NCBI GenBank assembly: GCA_002794775.1
Contig: NBAY01000020.1
Span: 310,001 to 374,000 of the forward strand
DNA from: Porodaedalea pini
Lineage: Eukaryota > Basidiomycota > Agaricomycetes > Hymenochaetales > Hymenochaetaceae
Direction: 5' to 3'
DNA: 64,000 nucleotides
Below the pieces are notes generated by a model. It did no database searches. It worked only from the letters and a program-made list of their open reading frames with translations, and had not been told where the DNA came from. A program made the translations under genes and the position numbers. Below are positions 39,655-51,380 of this stretch, in pieces. Numbering within the stretch: position 1 is the first letter of the stretch; every line of letters starts with the position of its first letter.

Positions 39655-39952
39655 GTTACCAGTAGTAAAGCATAAGCTTTCTTTCACTATCTGCAAACAC
39701 CTGGTGGCTACTGTACAATTAAGTTCCTGAGACCTTGTCCAAAACTGAGTAGAGTGGGTCTCCTGGCATATGAAGGATGATAGACATAGGTAACATTCTC
39801 CATCTCTATGTTTACAACACTGCTCAAAGCTGATCAATGACCCATCCAACCATCATTGTGGAAGACTGAGGAATGAGTCTGTAGATTGTATCAACAGTAA
39901 GACACATGTCTCGAACAGTGTTGAATATAATACCAACACTTACCTTGACAAG
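39655..39952 (-). pseudogene. Degenerate continuation of the NACHT gene, homologous to the start of the window
   Basis: Downstream of the TGA that ends the NACHT reading frame, the minus strand still aligns with bases 1-220 of the window: GTCATTGATCAGCTTTGAGCAGT against GTTGATCAGCTTCAAGCAGT, then CACTCTACTCAGTTTTGGACAAGG and GGTGTTTGCAGATAGTGAAAGAAAGCTTATGCTTTA. Several stops and indels interrupt it. Homology ends near 39655 and no WD40 repeats follow. Confidence 0.8.
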
Positions 39953-42179
39953 TCAAAGAGTATGTGGATTACTTCCTGTCTCTTGCAGAACTGTTCTGTA
40001 CAGAAGATCCAACTCTGCCTCTGGACTCTCGGAATCAATAGGCGAAGCAGATAAAATAACTTCAATTGCATGATCTACATCAGTGTGGCTTTCAATGAAG
40101 TCAAACGCCGTGCTTATCCAGATAAACAGTCCTTGGGACTTCCGGGTGAGAGCAGTAACCTGCTCATCACTGAGCCAGGTAGAGTTGAGACCCTTTTCTT
40201 GAGCAATCACCTTGGCTCTATTATTTGTGTAAAGTATAATATCTGCCGTCGTATCCGCAGCTTCATTGAGATGAAGCTTCTTCAGCGAGTCTGGTGATCC
40301 TTCGAATACCTTGTTGAACTCAGGCAGTGGTCTGCTCGTGACAAAAAGCCTCAGCCAAGGAACCAATCTCGATACCTGTACAAGGATCTGAGCAAGGTGA
40401 AACCTCTGCCTCATGTTATCGCCGCATTCATCCAGAGCATCAATAACAATGATCAATGGCTGGGGAGACTGGATCTGTTGGTCGGAAGATAGAGCCAAAG
40501 CGGGACCCTTGATAAGCAGCTCGAACTGTTCCTGCAAAGTTTTCGAAGCAAGTCTGTTCTTCTCTTCCCCCTGCAAAATGGACAGCAATTTAGCACAGTA
40601 AGGCTGATGCCACACTGAAAGATGGAAAGCCAACGAAGGTATGACTTTCTCTGTATTCCTCAGATCCGGGTCATCCCTTCTGCAGAAGAAACAACCAGCG
40701 AGAAGTCTCTGCCCGTCAAATATACGGGCAACGGTGTTAGCCATCGCAGTCTTTCCTGAGCCCGCCATGCCATGCAACCAAAAGAGCTTCTGAGAGGAGG
40801 CAGTATCTGCCCACTGCGAAATCTGCTCGAGAACACTAGCCCGTGTGCCTTCCAAGCAGCATTTATCTGTCCTATAAAATTCTTTCCCGGCAGGGCCGGA
40901 GGAAGACACCTGAAGAAACTTCAGCATCTCGTTATCGCTGAGGTTCTCTGTCAACAAGATGAGCTATGACTTCAGGACCAGGAGATAGAATCCAGAAGTA
41001 ACTTTACCAAGTTTGAGGGTTGCTCTCCAGACATCAGTCTTGATAGCCCAGTCGTATCTGCCTTTCACTTTCCTGAAATCGGCTTCAAGCTGACCAATTT
41101 TCGGCCGCTGAGATGATAGCAGGTCTCCTACAAAGAACTTGGTCTAGCTTAGTAGTAAAAAACAATAATTTGCATCTCACCCAGTATATTCTTGCTGCTC
41201 GAGTATTTCACGACAGACTCGCACGTCTCCTTGAAGAGAGTCAAGAATTCCTTGATAGCGCTCCTAGCAGCCTCATTCGTCAGAATACTAGGATCGACAA
41301 CTTCAGTGAAAGGCAAGAACAACTGCAGATCCTCAATGAGACCGGCGGCATCTTCATGGAGCTTTTCCTGTTGCTCCAATTTCTATTTTAAGGTGTTAGC
41401 AGAGGCCTCAAGAGGAGCGAATCATTTCACCTCGTACAGCAGATTGAAAGCGATGACAGCAGCCTTCGCAGCTGGATGAACCTGCAGTACCGTCATCACC
41501 ACAGCTTTGTCTAAGATGTACAGGACTCACATCACCTAACACGTCACCGAATTTCTTCACGACTTCAACAAATTTGCGAGCTTTTCCGAGTTTTTCCAGG
41601 ACAACAGTTTTCTTGTCAAGGAGACCCACCGCATCTTCGGCTCCTACATGCAGAACATCACCAGCCTTACACGTATGATTAGCGGCCTGTACAGAAGCAG
41701 ATAGACTTTGTGCAGGAACTCACCGCAACGGGAGACGCGAAAGTGAGCTTTACAGAAATCATACCTCCTTCGTCTATGAGGACAAGATTACATTTCTGTC
41801 AGTATGGACATTAACGTAACACGATACGATACATACCTTCCTTCGTGATCAGAGAACATTTGCCGATATCTGCTCCTTCGAAGCGGACAGACGCGAACTC
41901 TTTCTTTGCGCGCCATTTAACGGTGTGAGATTCTTTGACAACAACATTGAGGGTGGAAGTCGGAGAGAGATGTCTGCAGTACATACTATCTGTCGGCTTT
42001 AGAAAGAAGAGTATTGATTTCACGCACATGTCGGTCTCCCAGCGGAGCAGAGCACCACTTTCGAATTCCTTGGACTTGGGGACGTCATGGCTGGGTATGA
42101 CCTTAATCTTGACCGGATACTTCGGCTGTTTGTCTCTGAAGATAAGGTCTACACCTGCAAATAGGTTATGAGAAGTCAT
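39953..42179 (-). CDS. NACHT-domain NLR-like STAND protein, truncated before the WD40 region
   Basis: Eight exons: 42179-42028, 41973-41837, 41775-41726, 41686-41531, 41481-41431, 41382-41181, 41127-41008, 40947-39953, giving 620 aa. The N-terminal part (about residues 1-115, for example IKVIPSHDVPKSKEFESG and FEGADIGKCSLITKEG) has the feel of a C2-like beta domain found in mushroom NLRs. A helical linker follows (KKTVVLEKLGKARKFVEVVKKF). The NACHT domain has Walker A GMAGSGKTAM, Walker B LIIVIDALDECG, and LFVTSRPLPEF (sensor/GxP region). The frame ends in TGA after SNPHTL, where the relatives read on into the WD40 part. It may be a pseudogene or a truncated effector-plus-NACHT protein. The first exon start is uncertain; an upstream exon is possible. 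Confidence 0.8.
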
Positions 42180-45164
42180 GAGTCTGCCGTGCGGGGATGC
42201 GACGATACCTTTCAGGTGCAGAAACCTTAGGGGAAGACGTCGATGAGATCAATCAAAGAGGGCGAACGAAGGTATGGTTTCTCGACGCACTGAAATTGAT
42301 CGCCTTGAGCGGTCTGAAACCCAGACATGGCAGATTGTTCTGTTAGTTTTCTTGCAAGGCTTGCGTTGGGCTGTCGATGATGGTGGTCAGGAGCAAGCCG
42401 TAACTATGGCATCAGATCCATCATTCATCAGCCTGAGAATGAGGCTTATGTGCCCGCTCCTTCAAAGTCGGCAGAAATAAATTTGGAGCTATAGTCACGC
42501 ACGATAATGCTTGCGGTGCGTCGCTTTCACTGAAGCAACAACCGGCCTTGTAAATCATAAAGGTCCGCCTGTCCTTAGAACACCATGACACGCGGAGTCG
42601 CGGACTACTTATAATAGACACTGATGCGTCGATCTCGAATCAATGATCGGCGCGATCAGCGTTTGCCACGTGCATTCAAATTGTCTGTAGGTAAGTCTAT
42701 TTCCCAGTTTGGGTGTTTTCTGCTACGACTCGGAGTCTGTCCTTATGTACTTACTATAATGCATCCCGTCGCGAGCTCCTGCCTCCTGCAGCCTACCTGT
42801 CTCAAGATACAATCGTCTGTTCTCATGTGCGGTTAGATCTTGACATGAGGTCATGTAACTTCATTTGCTGCGACCGACTGTATTCAACTACAAGGCTTGT
42901 CCTAGATGTCAGAAATGGCGGCACTCCCAACATCCCCGAGAGCTTTACGAGGAAATGCGACTAAATTCTAGGGCCATTTACGTCAACATAGGACACTATT
43001 GATGGTCGCGATTTGATTCATGGGCGGACCCTGCGCAACATTTTCGAGCTGGAAACTGGGTTGTTTCAAACCAGACTAGTACTGAGCTCTGTTTGCAGTC
43101 AGTGCTGAAGAGCGGAGCTGGCTGGAGCGCTCTGTCTGACATACCCGGGTACCCCCAGGCCTTGCTCGCAGAAAATTGTAATAGTTTCGTCGAGGATCAT
43201 GTTACTTTTATGAAAATTTTAACCAAGTAAGTTTTCTAACATTGTCAAATCGAACAGGAACTCTGACGACGACAACGAGTCTCTCCGTGTTGCTGTAGCT
43301 GGGTAAGCCGAGTCGGTTTACCCAGCAGCCGTTGTTAGCCGTAAGGACTAAAGCAGGAAATCGAAGGAGACTTAATTGTGTCTAGCTCAGGATTCGGATG
43401 GCAGTGAATGGGAGTGTATCAGGAGGATTTGTAGGTCTAGGCGCCTAGCATCGACGTCAGTCTCAAAAGATCCAAATAACACCATGATATACCTAGGTAT
43501 ACGTTTACCAGTCTAGGGGTCCAGAATTCTATATAAACCCCTCCAGAATGCGCTTCACCTCATTACCCAACTCTCCCGCCATCCACTACCATCCACTTGT
43601 CTCGACCGCGGCATCCACTCGAGATGTCCTGAGCATTGACTCACTTCGCATCGAAGGCTTCTCTGCGGTCGGAAGGACGTCTGCTCGCAATGCCGAGCTC
43701 CAGACCGACTCGAACAGCGCGTTGGCTGTGGCCGCTGTATTATAGACCGGAAGCCGGTTGTGAAATTAATCAAACTGCTAGCGCGGGCTGAGGCTTTTGT
43801 CGAGCGCACACTTCGGCCAGCTTGGGGTAACTAGGCGGGATCACCCCATTGCGCGTAGACATCTACTTTCGGTGAGTTGTCTTGTGTCTTTTCGTTTTTA
43901 TCTCGCTAATGTAATCTTATTCCTTGTTTTAAGGATGCGACACTGGTCCTGGAGTCGGCAACATTAGGTTTACTGATACATCGCTGCAACATAGAATCTC
44001 ACACACAGCAGTTTGTAGACCAACAAATAATATTTGATTTCCTTGACGGTTTACATATCTTCGGGACTCGTTCGCATTCACGCGTCACCAACAGATCTAG
44101 ACTACATTACAAAAAATAACATAGCCATTGGAAAAGGCACGAGAAGCGCGAGAACGCAGGAAACGCGTCGCACTTCGTTATATAGCATTTAAGGGTGGTA
44201 GAAGAAAATCGATGGGCGATGCAATAGTCTAGGATCATAATTAAGAGCATGCGCACTGGAAAAGAAGGTCAGAGGTCAAGTCGACCCAAGCATATTTTAA
44301 ATTAGAGCTTATGAACTGAGCCAAAGGCAGAGATAGCGGAGCAGACAAAACGCCAGGTGACAACCGAGTTTGAAAGGCTGAGTGGAAAAGAGAAAGTTAT
44401 CAAAGTCTGGGTTGATCGAAGACAGAGGAGATGCTGGATAGCGAAGGGATGTGCGGCAGGACAATCGTGGCAGAAATAAAAGCGTCGTCGTCGCCTGTGA
44501 CGTGTTGGTGTATTGATGGCCGAAGGGGGGCAAAGTAAAGGAATTTGTAAAGGACAGTAAATTAATACTAATGCAGAGCATGTACACAGATTGCCACGCG
44601 GAGGATCGAGGACGGAAGTGAAGAACGATAAGTTTGCGGGGGCGGATCGAACGGAATGAGGATGGAGGACGAGCGAACACAATGATATGCAGTAAACGAG
44701 CGAAGGAAGGAGCAAGGCAGGCAGGGATGAGCGGAAACGACGATAGCACGACACAGGAAGGACGGAAATATAGATGTGACACGTGGATATGGAATAAGCA
44801 CAGAGTTCAAATAGACGCGGTACCGGAGGAAGGCAGGATGAAAGAAGAGCACAGACGGAGAGTGGACGAAGTATGGGTTAATGGAAATCGCTGCTAGTGG
44901 AGAATAGGTGGTATGGATCGATTTCGGTATATTGTCCATCGCAGAACGCTGGATGTCGATGATATGCTCGTCCGCGCCCGATGTTGGCTTTTATACGTTG
45001 ACGTCTTGATAGGATATCCGGAGCTCGTGTATTCAGTTAAGAGTACTTTCGAGGCACGTATTGCTAATAAGACAATAATATCAAAACCCCTTCTGGTGCA
45101 GTTGCCGTGAAATACGCACCCCTGCGTGAGCCCTCCTTCATCTCTCCTCCACGTCCCTCCAACC
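42180..45164. other. Gene-poor region
   Basis: 3 kb with no supported gene. It contains the NACHT promoter side, a hairpin near 43305-43335 (GCTGGGTAA / TTACCCAGC), a palindrome near 43488 (TATACCTAGGTATA), a dispersed-repeat copy at 43720-43870, and a purine-rich plus strand at 44300-44900 that creates long but meaningless open frames. The right end should be the Spg1 3' UTR. Confidence 0.4.
43720..43870. repeat. Dispersed repeat, copy 3
   Basis: Matches 39415-39565 over its length with many substitutions, and 39230-39310 over its right half. No coding frame is shared by the three copies. Confidence 0.55.
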
Positions 45165-45923
45165 CTATACATCTACGTACAACAGTATTGGCTCTCCGAC
45201 GCCCTCAATCTCCGGGATGACGCATTTCAAGTCGAATGCTTTAGCGAGCACGATCTTGAAAATCTTCTGCACATTGATCGATGCAGACGTCGAGCAGAAA
45301 ATGAGACTCGCGTGCATCGCCTTTGCAAACTTTTTCGCCTGCTTCGTGATCTCCTCCTGCTCATCGCGCGGGAAAGTCGAGAACACATCGTATTTGGTGC
45401 CAATGAGAAACGGGATCGCAGTCTTGTTGAAGCCACGCGCTTGGCGATACCACTCCTTGACAGAGTTTAATGTGGACTTCCGCGAAAGGTCGAACATAAA
45501 GAGGATGGCGACCGCATCATTGCACACGAGCGGGAGCATGTTGACGAACTCCCGCTGACCGCCAAGATCCCAAATCGAGAAGGTAATGGTCGTGCGTCGG
45601 ACGCTTATCGTCTTCTCCATAAAGTTGACGCCCAGCGTCTGAATGTAGTCCTCGTCGAAGCTACCCTCGACGTACTTGACCATCAGACTCGTCTTGCCGA
45701 TCTGGGAGTCGCCCACCATTCCGACTTTGATGACGACGCTGTCGGCAATATCAGTCAACATGCGAAGTCCCTTAAATGAAGTACTAGAAGCTAACCTGTT
45801 CTTCTCATCGCCTTCGCCGCCATTTGCCGCCATGCTAGAGCTTAATCCCATCATACTACTCGCACTTGCTCGGCTGTTTGCACGATCTCGCGAGTTGGAG
45901 GCGACTGGACTTTGATTGGACAT
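45165..45923 (-). CDS. spg1: Septation GTPase Spg1/Tem1
   Basis: Two exons, 45923-45796 and 45738-45165, giving 233 aa. The 57-nt intron is in frame and would be readable, but splicing it joins KN to SVVIKVGMVGDSQIGKTS exactly as in the family. Ras-like motifs: G1 GDSQIGKTS, the switch I region FDEDYIQTLGVNFMEKTI, G3 WDLGGQREF (Spg1-type Gly where Ras has DTAG), G4 variant GTKYD in place of NKxD, and FCSTSASINV for G5. The Ser/Asn-rich N-terminal extension of about 40 aa is variable. Family role: top of the septation initiation network or mitotic exit network, at the spindle pole body, acting through the Cdc7-type kinase. A T-to-W change in the DxxG region and the GTKYD motif are normal for Spg1, not damage. 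Confidence 0.95.
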   Translation of the reverse strand: MSNQSPVASNSRDRANSRASASSMMGLSSSMAANGGEGDEKNRLASSTSFKGLRMLTDIADSVVIKVGMVGDSQIGKTSLMVKYVEGSFDEDYIQTLGVNFMEKTISVRRTTITFSIWDLGGQREFVNMLPLVCNDAVAILFMFDLSRKSTLNSVKEWYRQARGFNKTAIPFLIGTKYDVFSTFPRDEQEEITKQAKKFAKAMHASLIFCSTSASINVQKIFKIVLAKAFDLKCVIPEIEGVGEPILLYVDV

Positions 45924-46615
45924 GACGTGAGGCGTGCCTTGCAGAAGAATAATATAAAGTAGCTAGATCGGCTCAGAATTAAGTAGACAATCATATAGGA
46001 GTTTTCATACGCACAAAAGAGAGAATGATAAGAGAGACCGAACGAGAAAGACCCAAGACCGTGACCAAGCTAAGAGCGCGTTGTCGGGAGATGGCCTTAT
46101 TTTAGACAAAGAACTTGAAACCCGGGCTCGGTAAAAAGCTGGGACTCGCGTTGGATGGGAAAGAGCGTCGGACGTCGTAAGCCTATGTCGCGCTCGACAA
46201 AGACAGGGATCGCGCGCGACGGATAGAAGATGAATAGAAAGATAGAGCTCGTCGCAGTGCAGCATCGTCGAACATGCGTGCGCTCGATTCTCACGATCGA
46301 TTATGTAAGTGTCGATGGGACTTCAAAATATCCATCATTTACGCCATTGAATATTGCCTCTGCTCAATATCCTGCCATAAAATGGTATGTAGATAACTGT
46401 AGCTTGCAAAAAATTGAAAGATTTCCTTCGGAAATCTTAGAAGAAGTTAAAATGGAGAGAAAATGAAGTTCTAATTCTCGAGGAGAGTAGCACGTGATAA
46501 TTTCCAAAAGGAGACCCGCGCCTCGAGTCTTCGCCTGTCGGAAGCCATTAATATTGGCCTCACTAGTACTGCCAATCCTCCACTCAGCAGCTGGAGCTTC
46601 GTGAAACTCGACAAA
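45924..46615. other. Divergent promoter region of Spg1 and V-ATPase subunit E
   Basis: 692 bp between two divergent starts. No gene seen. ATTAATATTGGCCTCACTAGTACTG lies about 75-50 bp upstream of the V-ATPase ATG; its ACTAGTACT core also occurs in the transposon region. The longer version is not asserted as a factor site. Confidence 0.45.
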
Positions 46616-47773
46616 ATGTCTGCTAGAGCTCTCAACGATGATGAGGTCCTCAGTGAGATGAACAAGATGGTGAGCTCCTTACTTGCACTAAGCGTTTTAC
46701 TCTCAGGAGCAATGAGCTCACGGCATGGATTGCTGTAGGTCGCGTTCATCAAGCAGGAGGCGATGGAGAAGGCGCGGGAAGTCAAGGTCAAGGCAGATGA
46801 GGAGTTTGCCATCGAGAAGGTGTGTCTATTCCGGGGTTCGTATCATTTCGCTGGGATTAACGACATTGCTGTGCATTACAGGCGAAACTCGTCAAGCAGG
46901 CGCAACAGGCCGTCGACGCGCAATACGACAAGAAGCGTAAACAGGCTGAAGTCGCGCAGAAGATGTATGTTCGCGATTGTCCACGAACAATCCTGGGTTG
47001 GATGCTGAATATACCGCCACACTGTCCAGCGCCCAGTCCACGCAACTCAACAAGTCGCGTCTTCGGCTTCTACAGCGTCGCGAGGAGCACCTCCAGACGC
47101 TCTTCGAGAAATCGCGCGAAGAGCTCCTCGCGCTTTCCAAAGACGAGGGCCGCTATGCGCAGCTACTCGAGGGCGTTATCGTGCAGGTACGTCGCCGCCA
47201 CATACCAAGCACAACTGCGTTCCGTACTGACGGATGATCGATTACTTCAAACTGACTCTGGTGTTTACAGGGTCTTCTGCAATTGATGGAGCCTGAGGTG
47301 ACAGTCTTTGCGCGTCCTAAAGACGTTAAGCTCGTGGAAAAGGCCGTCGAGGGGGCGAAGGAGCAGTATAGTTCGATCAGCGGGCGCGATGTATCTATAT
47401 CCGTTGTTGGTGATGTTTCTGAAAATGTGTATGTCCTTTAAATCTTACTGCGATATGACTCCTCTCACTGACTCGCAATGTCATCATCCTGTCATGAACT
47501 ACATACATCGGACGGATGCACAGTGCGGGCGGTGTAAAGCTGCAATCGGGTAGCGGCCGGATTACGATCGACAATACCCTTGACGAGCGGCTTAGGCTCC
47601 TTGAGAGCAGGGTACGTCTATACCTTCATCTTCTTCTCTTTTTCCGTTTGACATCCCAGACGTTGACTCACTCGCTCACATCATTCTTTCCATTCGTGTT
47701 CTATGCACAGATGCTCCCCGAAATCCGCCACGACCTCTTCGGACCGAATGAGAACCGCAAGTTCTTCACCTGA
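46616..47773 (+). CDS. VMA4: V-type proton ATPase subunit E
   Basis: Seven exons: 46616-46669, 46739-46819, 46882-46964, 47030-47186, 47271-47428, 47524-47611, 47711-47773, giving 227 aa, the normal family length. It starts MSARALNDDEVLSEMNKM, then IKQEAMEKAREVKVKADEEF (a long N-terminal helix that pairs with subunit G), VKQAQQAVDAQYDKKRKQ, and KSRLRLLQRREEHLQTLFE. The globular C-terminal domain ends GGVKLQSGSGRITIDNTLDE, RLRLLESRMLPEIR and LFGPNENRKFFT, the conserved end. It is part of the peripheral stalk (stator) linking V1 to V0 on vacuolar and endosomal membranes. All seven exon phases agree. Confidence 0.95.
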
Positions 47774-48327
47774 GCTGCGTTTATGAAATAATTTGGTTTA
47801 CTTATACGAAGAGCAATACGATCGACGCCTTACCTACATTCTGTAACTCATATCGGTTCGCTATAAATGCAATTGGACTTCATACCCTCTCAACTGTCTC
47901 AGACTGCGCGTCCGCTTCCCTCTTGTTTTGAGCCCTTCATAAGAATGTCGTCGTCTGCTTGATCAAGGTGGACTTCAGGCTGTAACCCAAACCGGAACAT
48001 TAATACTAGAGACGCGTGGTTGTTCTCGTACCCAGGAACTCAAAAACACAGCGAGATGCATGCTATATACATATTATCTTTTACTTCTAATGCTTACAGT
48101 ATATCGTGTATACAACTTGGCAAGCTCGCAACTCGTAACATTCCACATGTCCATGGCTAAGCGTCCGTTTTTGCTTCAGCCTCGTTTTTTGTATGCCCAT
48201 AAGACCCAAGAAAAAAATAAACTAAAGATGAAAACGTGTACCCGCATAAATCGGTTGACTTGTATATCGTGACCATGCCTGCATCACCTCCACCTGCGCA
48301 TCGGAAGCAGTCGCTGCTACGCTGATA
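47774..48327. other. Convergent intergenic region
   Basis: The V-ATPase E and GNAT-Mss4 genes end toward each other here. No gene seen; A/T-rich 3' UTR sequence. Confidence 0.5.
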
Positions 48328-49746
48328 TCAGGCGCGGTACCCAACTCGCGCACACACCAGCCAGAATTTGCGCCCGCCTGAGACACACCAGCCGAGAGGC
48401 CCAAGATCGCAATCCGCGCAACTCAGCAGCTTAAGCGTTGGTCGCGTACCTGGAGACGTGTCACAGATGGGAGCCAACAAAGAGTGTAGAAGCGCATTTT
48501 GAACGAGGACGGACAGGACGTCATTGTGCGCGAAGGTATTGTGTTAGTCGGTGATAGAGTATCGGAGCAGAACCATTCAGTCAAGAGTTTCTGATTGAAC
48601 AGTAGACTGGCTGACCTTGGATATCTGACCTCCGCTCGACGGCGCGAGAAAAGCCGATGTTTTCAAAAGCCATCGGGCTCGGCTCTACGAGCCAGCAGGG
48701 CACGCGATTCCCCACAGGTGGGAGAGGCGGGAGAAGTGTCGAGGGCGCTTTCTCTACTGGCTCAAGCTGAAGATAGAAAGACCATGATTAGCGACGAGCC
48801 GCCCAAAAGACATAAAATTCGAACGGAAAATGGCTCGCCAACCTCAGCTAGTTCCTTCTCTACGAGACGCCCGACGCCATCCTTCAAGATGACGCTCCCA
48901 CATCCGGGGCGAGGACATAATACATCGTATTTGTTCGTCTGCGGCTTTGTGGAATCAGTGGTAGCAGAGGCGATGGTGCTTATACCATCAGGGAAAGATG
49001 AGAAGGAACGCGAAGAGGGCCGTTTGCGCGATGTGTTCGAGAGTTGAAGGGCCTCGAAAAGGCCTGTTGGGAGTGACCCGAATGACGGCGGTGTCGCAGG
49101 CGTATCGTTCGAGCTTTGCGGAGACGCACGTCCTGATTCCACCTCTTTCTCATCATCCGATGCCTCGCTCAGCATGATCCGCATCTCTGACCAAGGTAAT
49201 GCACCATGAACGACCGCACTGGGCCCGATATACTCGAAGCCTGCCTTCTCGTAGAGAGGCCGCACGTCGTCGTGGCAGATTAAGAGTATGCGCTTGTACA
49301 GGCCTGCATCCCGTACTCGCGCAACGAATTCTTTGAGAAGTGCGAGCCCAATGCCGCGGCCTTGTTGCGGCCCTGCGACGACGACAGCGTGCACGCACAC
49401 AGAGCGGCCATCGGGGTCATGCTTGCCCATGGACGCGTGCGTTAGCATCGGGAAGACGGAGCGCGTCGCACAGACATATCCGACGAGCGTACGGGAGGCA
49501 CTTGCAGAGAGCGATGGCAAAAAAGCTCCCAGAAAGAGGGACGGCGCGACCTTCTGGCGCAATTTGAACTGCTCGATTGTCGCCGCTTCATCCGCAGCAA
49601 ATTCTAGTAAGCGCAACAAATAAGAACAAAAGAGAGGTTTCTCAATGATTTCGAGCATGTTTACCTGCAGACTCGATCACATGCGCTGCAGGAACTTCAT
49701 CAGCAGTGACAAGGTCAAACGTGAGGTCCAGCGGGAGGCGGCTCAT
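48328..49746 (-). CDS. GNAT acetyltransferase fused to an Mss4-like zinc domain
   Basis: Four exons: 49746-49665, 49603-48843, 48766-48616, 48449-48328, giving 371 aa. Residues about 1-160 form an AANAT-type GNAT domain: LDLTFDLVTADEVPAAHVIE, GYVCATRS, MGKHDPDGRSVCVHAVVV, and the acetyl-CoA loop GPQQGRGIGLALL (about 105-117), then EKAGFEYIGPSAVVHG. A Ser/Pro-rich linker follows. The C-terminal part is Mss4-like: CPRPGCGSVILKDGVGRLVE supplies the first zinc CxxxxC pair, PCWLVEPSPMAFENIGFS the core, and CADCDLGPLGWC the second pair, ending FWLVCARVGYRA. Mss4 proteins act as chaperone-like partners of nucleotide-free Rab GTPases; AANAT-type GNATs acetylate arylalkylamines. I recall this fusion as present in other fungi but cannot confirm how widely. 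Joint function unknown. Confidence 0.88.
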
Positions 49747-51290
49747 CGTAGTCGGAATGTGAGAAGCTACCCGCGAGTCGTCGATCAGTTCCCAAGACTT
49801 ACGTTATCTCGACTAAAAAAACTTAAAATAGTAACTTATCCAATATTCTGTACTTTGCTCGCCATCGTATTGAATTCGCGACTTCGAACAGGAAAGAAAA
49901 GAAAAGAAACACAGATGCATCACAATGCTTTTCATAGCCTCGCCTCTTTGTTGTGTGGGGCTCTCAGGGAGTCACTGAACGGTATCAGAATCAGAATGGC
50001 AGTTTATACTCACAGTGGACACTTACATAAATTGCAATGCATCTTCCTGTCATTCGGCAGAGTGATGTGCCACGCTTGAACCAAATGCCACTACAGACTG
50101 CACAGGGAGGGAAAAATGTGATTGATATTCCGTGCTGGTTGAAAGGCGCTGTGAGAATGTAATACGGCATTCTACGTACAAGTGTAGACGCCGTTGATTC
50201 AGTTCGCGTGACTATTACGAAGAGAGCGAAGAGAGAAAAGACATAGAGGGAACTCACGCTAGTGCGCTGCCCACATTGGGGACACCTGCTACCGTGGATG
50301 CAGGAAGACGAAGAGCAACGAGCTTCGAGGTACGGTGTGCTCGAGCAAACATCCCGCCGACCGCCAAGAGGTCTACGACATAACAATGACATAGCTCAGC
50401 GCTCAAGACATCTCGAATGGGTATCGTAATCAATAGAAGGAGGGGTTGATGGTAAATAGAGAGAGAGACGGGGATGGGAATGAAGCGCTTTCCGAGTAAG
50501 GAGAGTTATATCATAATATATGGACTTCCTGGAGCTCGGCTGACAAACGTACTGTGTACCTAAGTATTATTCGAGGCCGTTATTGACAATGACAAGGTGA
50601 TTACGCGCCCCGAATACCGACCCGGATCCACAAATGCCCTCCGACGCGCTTCCATCCGTTCCCACCTGAGCCCCAAGCTAGACTCGACCAAGTTCCTCGG
50701 CTTTCGCATGTAGACCCAGCTGCTGCTGCGGTTGTCGCAACCCGGGGGAACACTGTATGCCTGGCTTATCAGAATCCCCGCTCCGTTTGATAAGTCGGAT
50801 AACTCACTTGGCCGCAAACAATATATTTTGATATCTCACCCCACGGAAGTGTATACTGATCTGCGAGAAAGATCTAGAGTACAAGGACATCCTTAGTGTG
50901 TTCTAGCCAATTCCTTCGACACTAACTGCAAACAGAGCGCAGTCTGATTGGAAATATCCTAATTTGTCGGCGGGAAACATTAATATTGCGTCGGGTTTGA
51001 AGTCGGAGTCAGGTCAGAAACCAGCCCTCTAGCGTCGCGGACGAGTCTCCTGACCACCGCCTGGAGATATGCAAAGATCTCGGGGATGCCGTTGAGTCGT
51101 GACATCGACACGATGAGCATGCTTTGAACTGACGAGAAATATTCTAGTTGCAGCGAGGACTAAAGTCATTGATTCTCCTTAGTCTCACTGGAAGAAATGC
51201 AAAGAGTTATTTTCCTTCCTTAGGCTAGACAGCAGATCAGATGGGCATGAGATCATGGAGAAAGCTTGTGTATACAAGCATCACAGTTGT
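49747..51290. other. Intergenic; possible small Cys-rich gene on the minus strand
   Basis: On the minus strand near 50350-50270 there is CSSTPYLEARCSSSSCIHGS, then RCPQCGQRTS, with a GTGAGT donor directly after and a plausible acceptor about 100 nt later. Spacing of the cysteines hints at a small zinc protein, but I could not complete a model. The rest shows nothing supported. Confidence 0.25.
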
Positions 51291-51302
51291 AGTTGAGTGC
51301 AC
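51291..51302 (+). repeat. Target-site duplication of the LINE, left copy
   Basis: AGTTGAGTGCAC, identical to 57598-57609; the base before it differs at the two sites (T and A), so the duplication is 12 bp. Confidence 0.85.
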
Positions 51303-51380
51303 CTTCTTTCTTCCTACCATCATCATCTTGACCGTGGGAAAAACAGTGCAACTCGTCTCATCTCTTTATCCTCACTCGCG

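Noticed and set aside
44302..44939. Long overlapping open frames on minus (123-157 codons)
   Set aside because: All three frames are open because the strand is pyrimidine-rich; the proteins are Ser/Phe/Leu/Pro-rich low-complexity without signature. More likely 3' UTR or intergenic.
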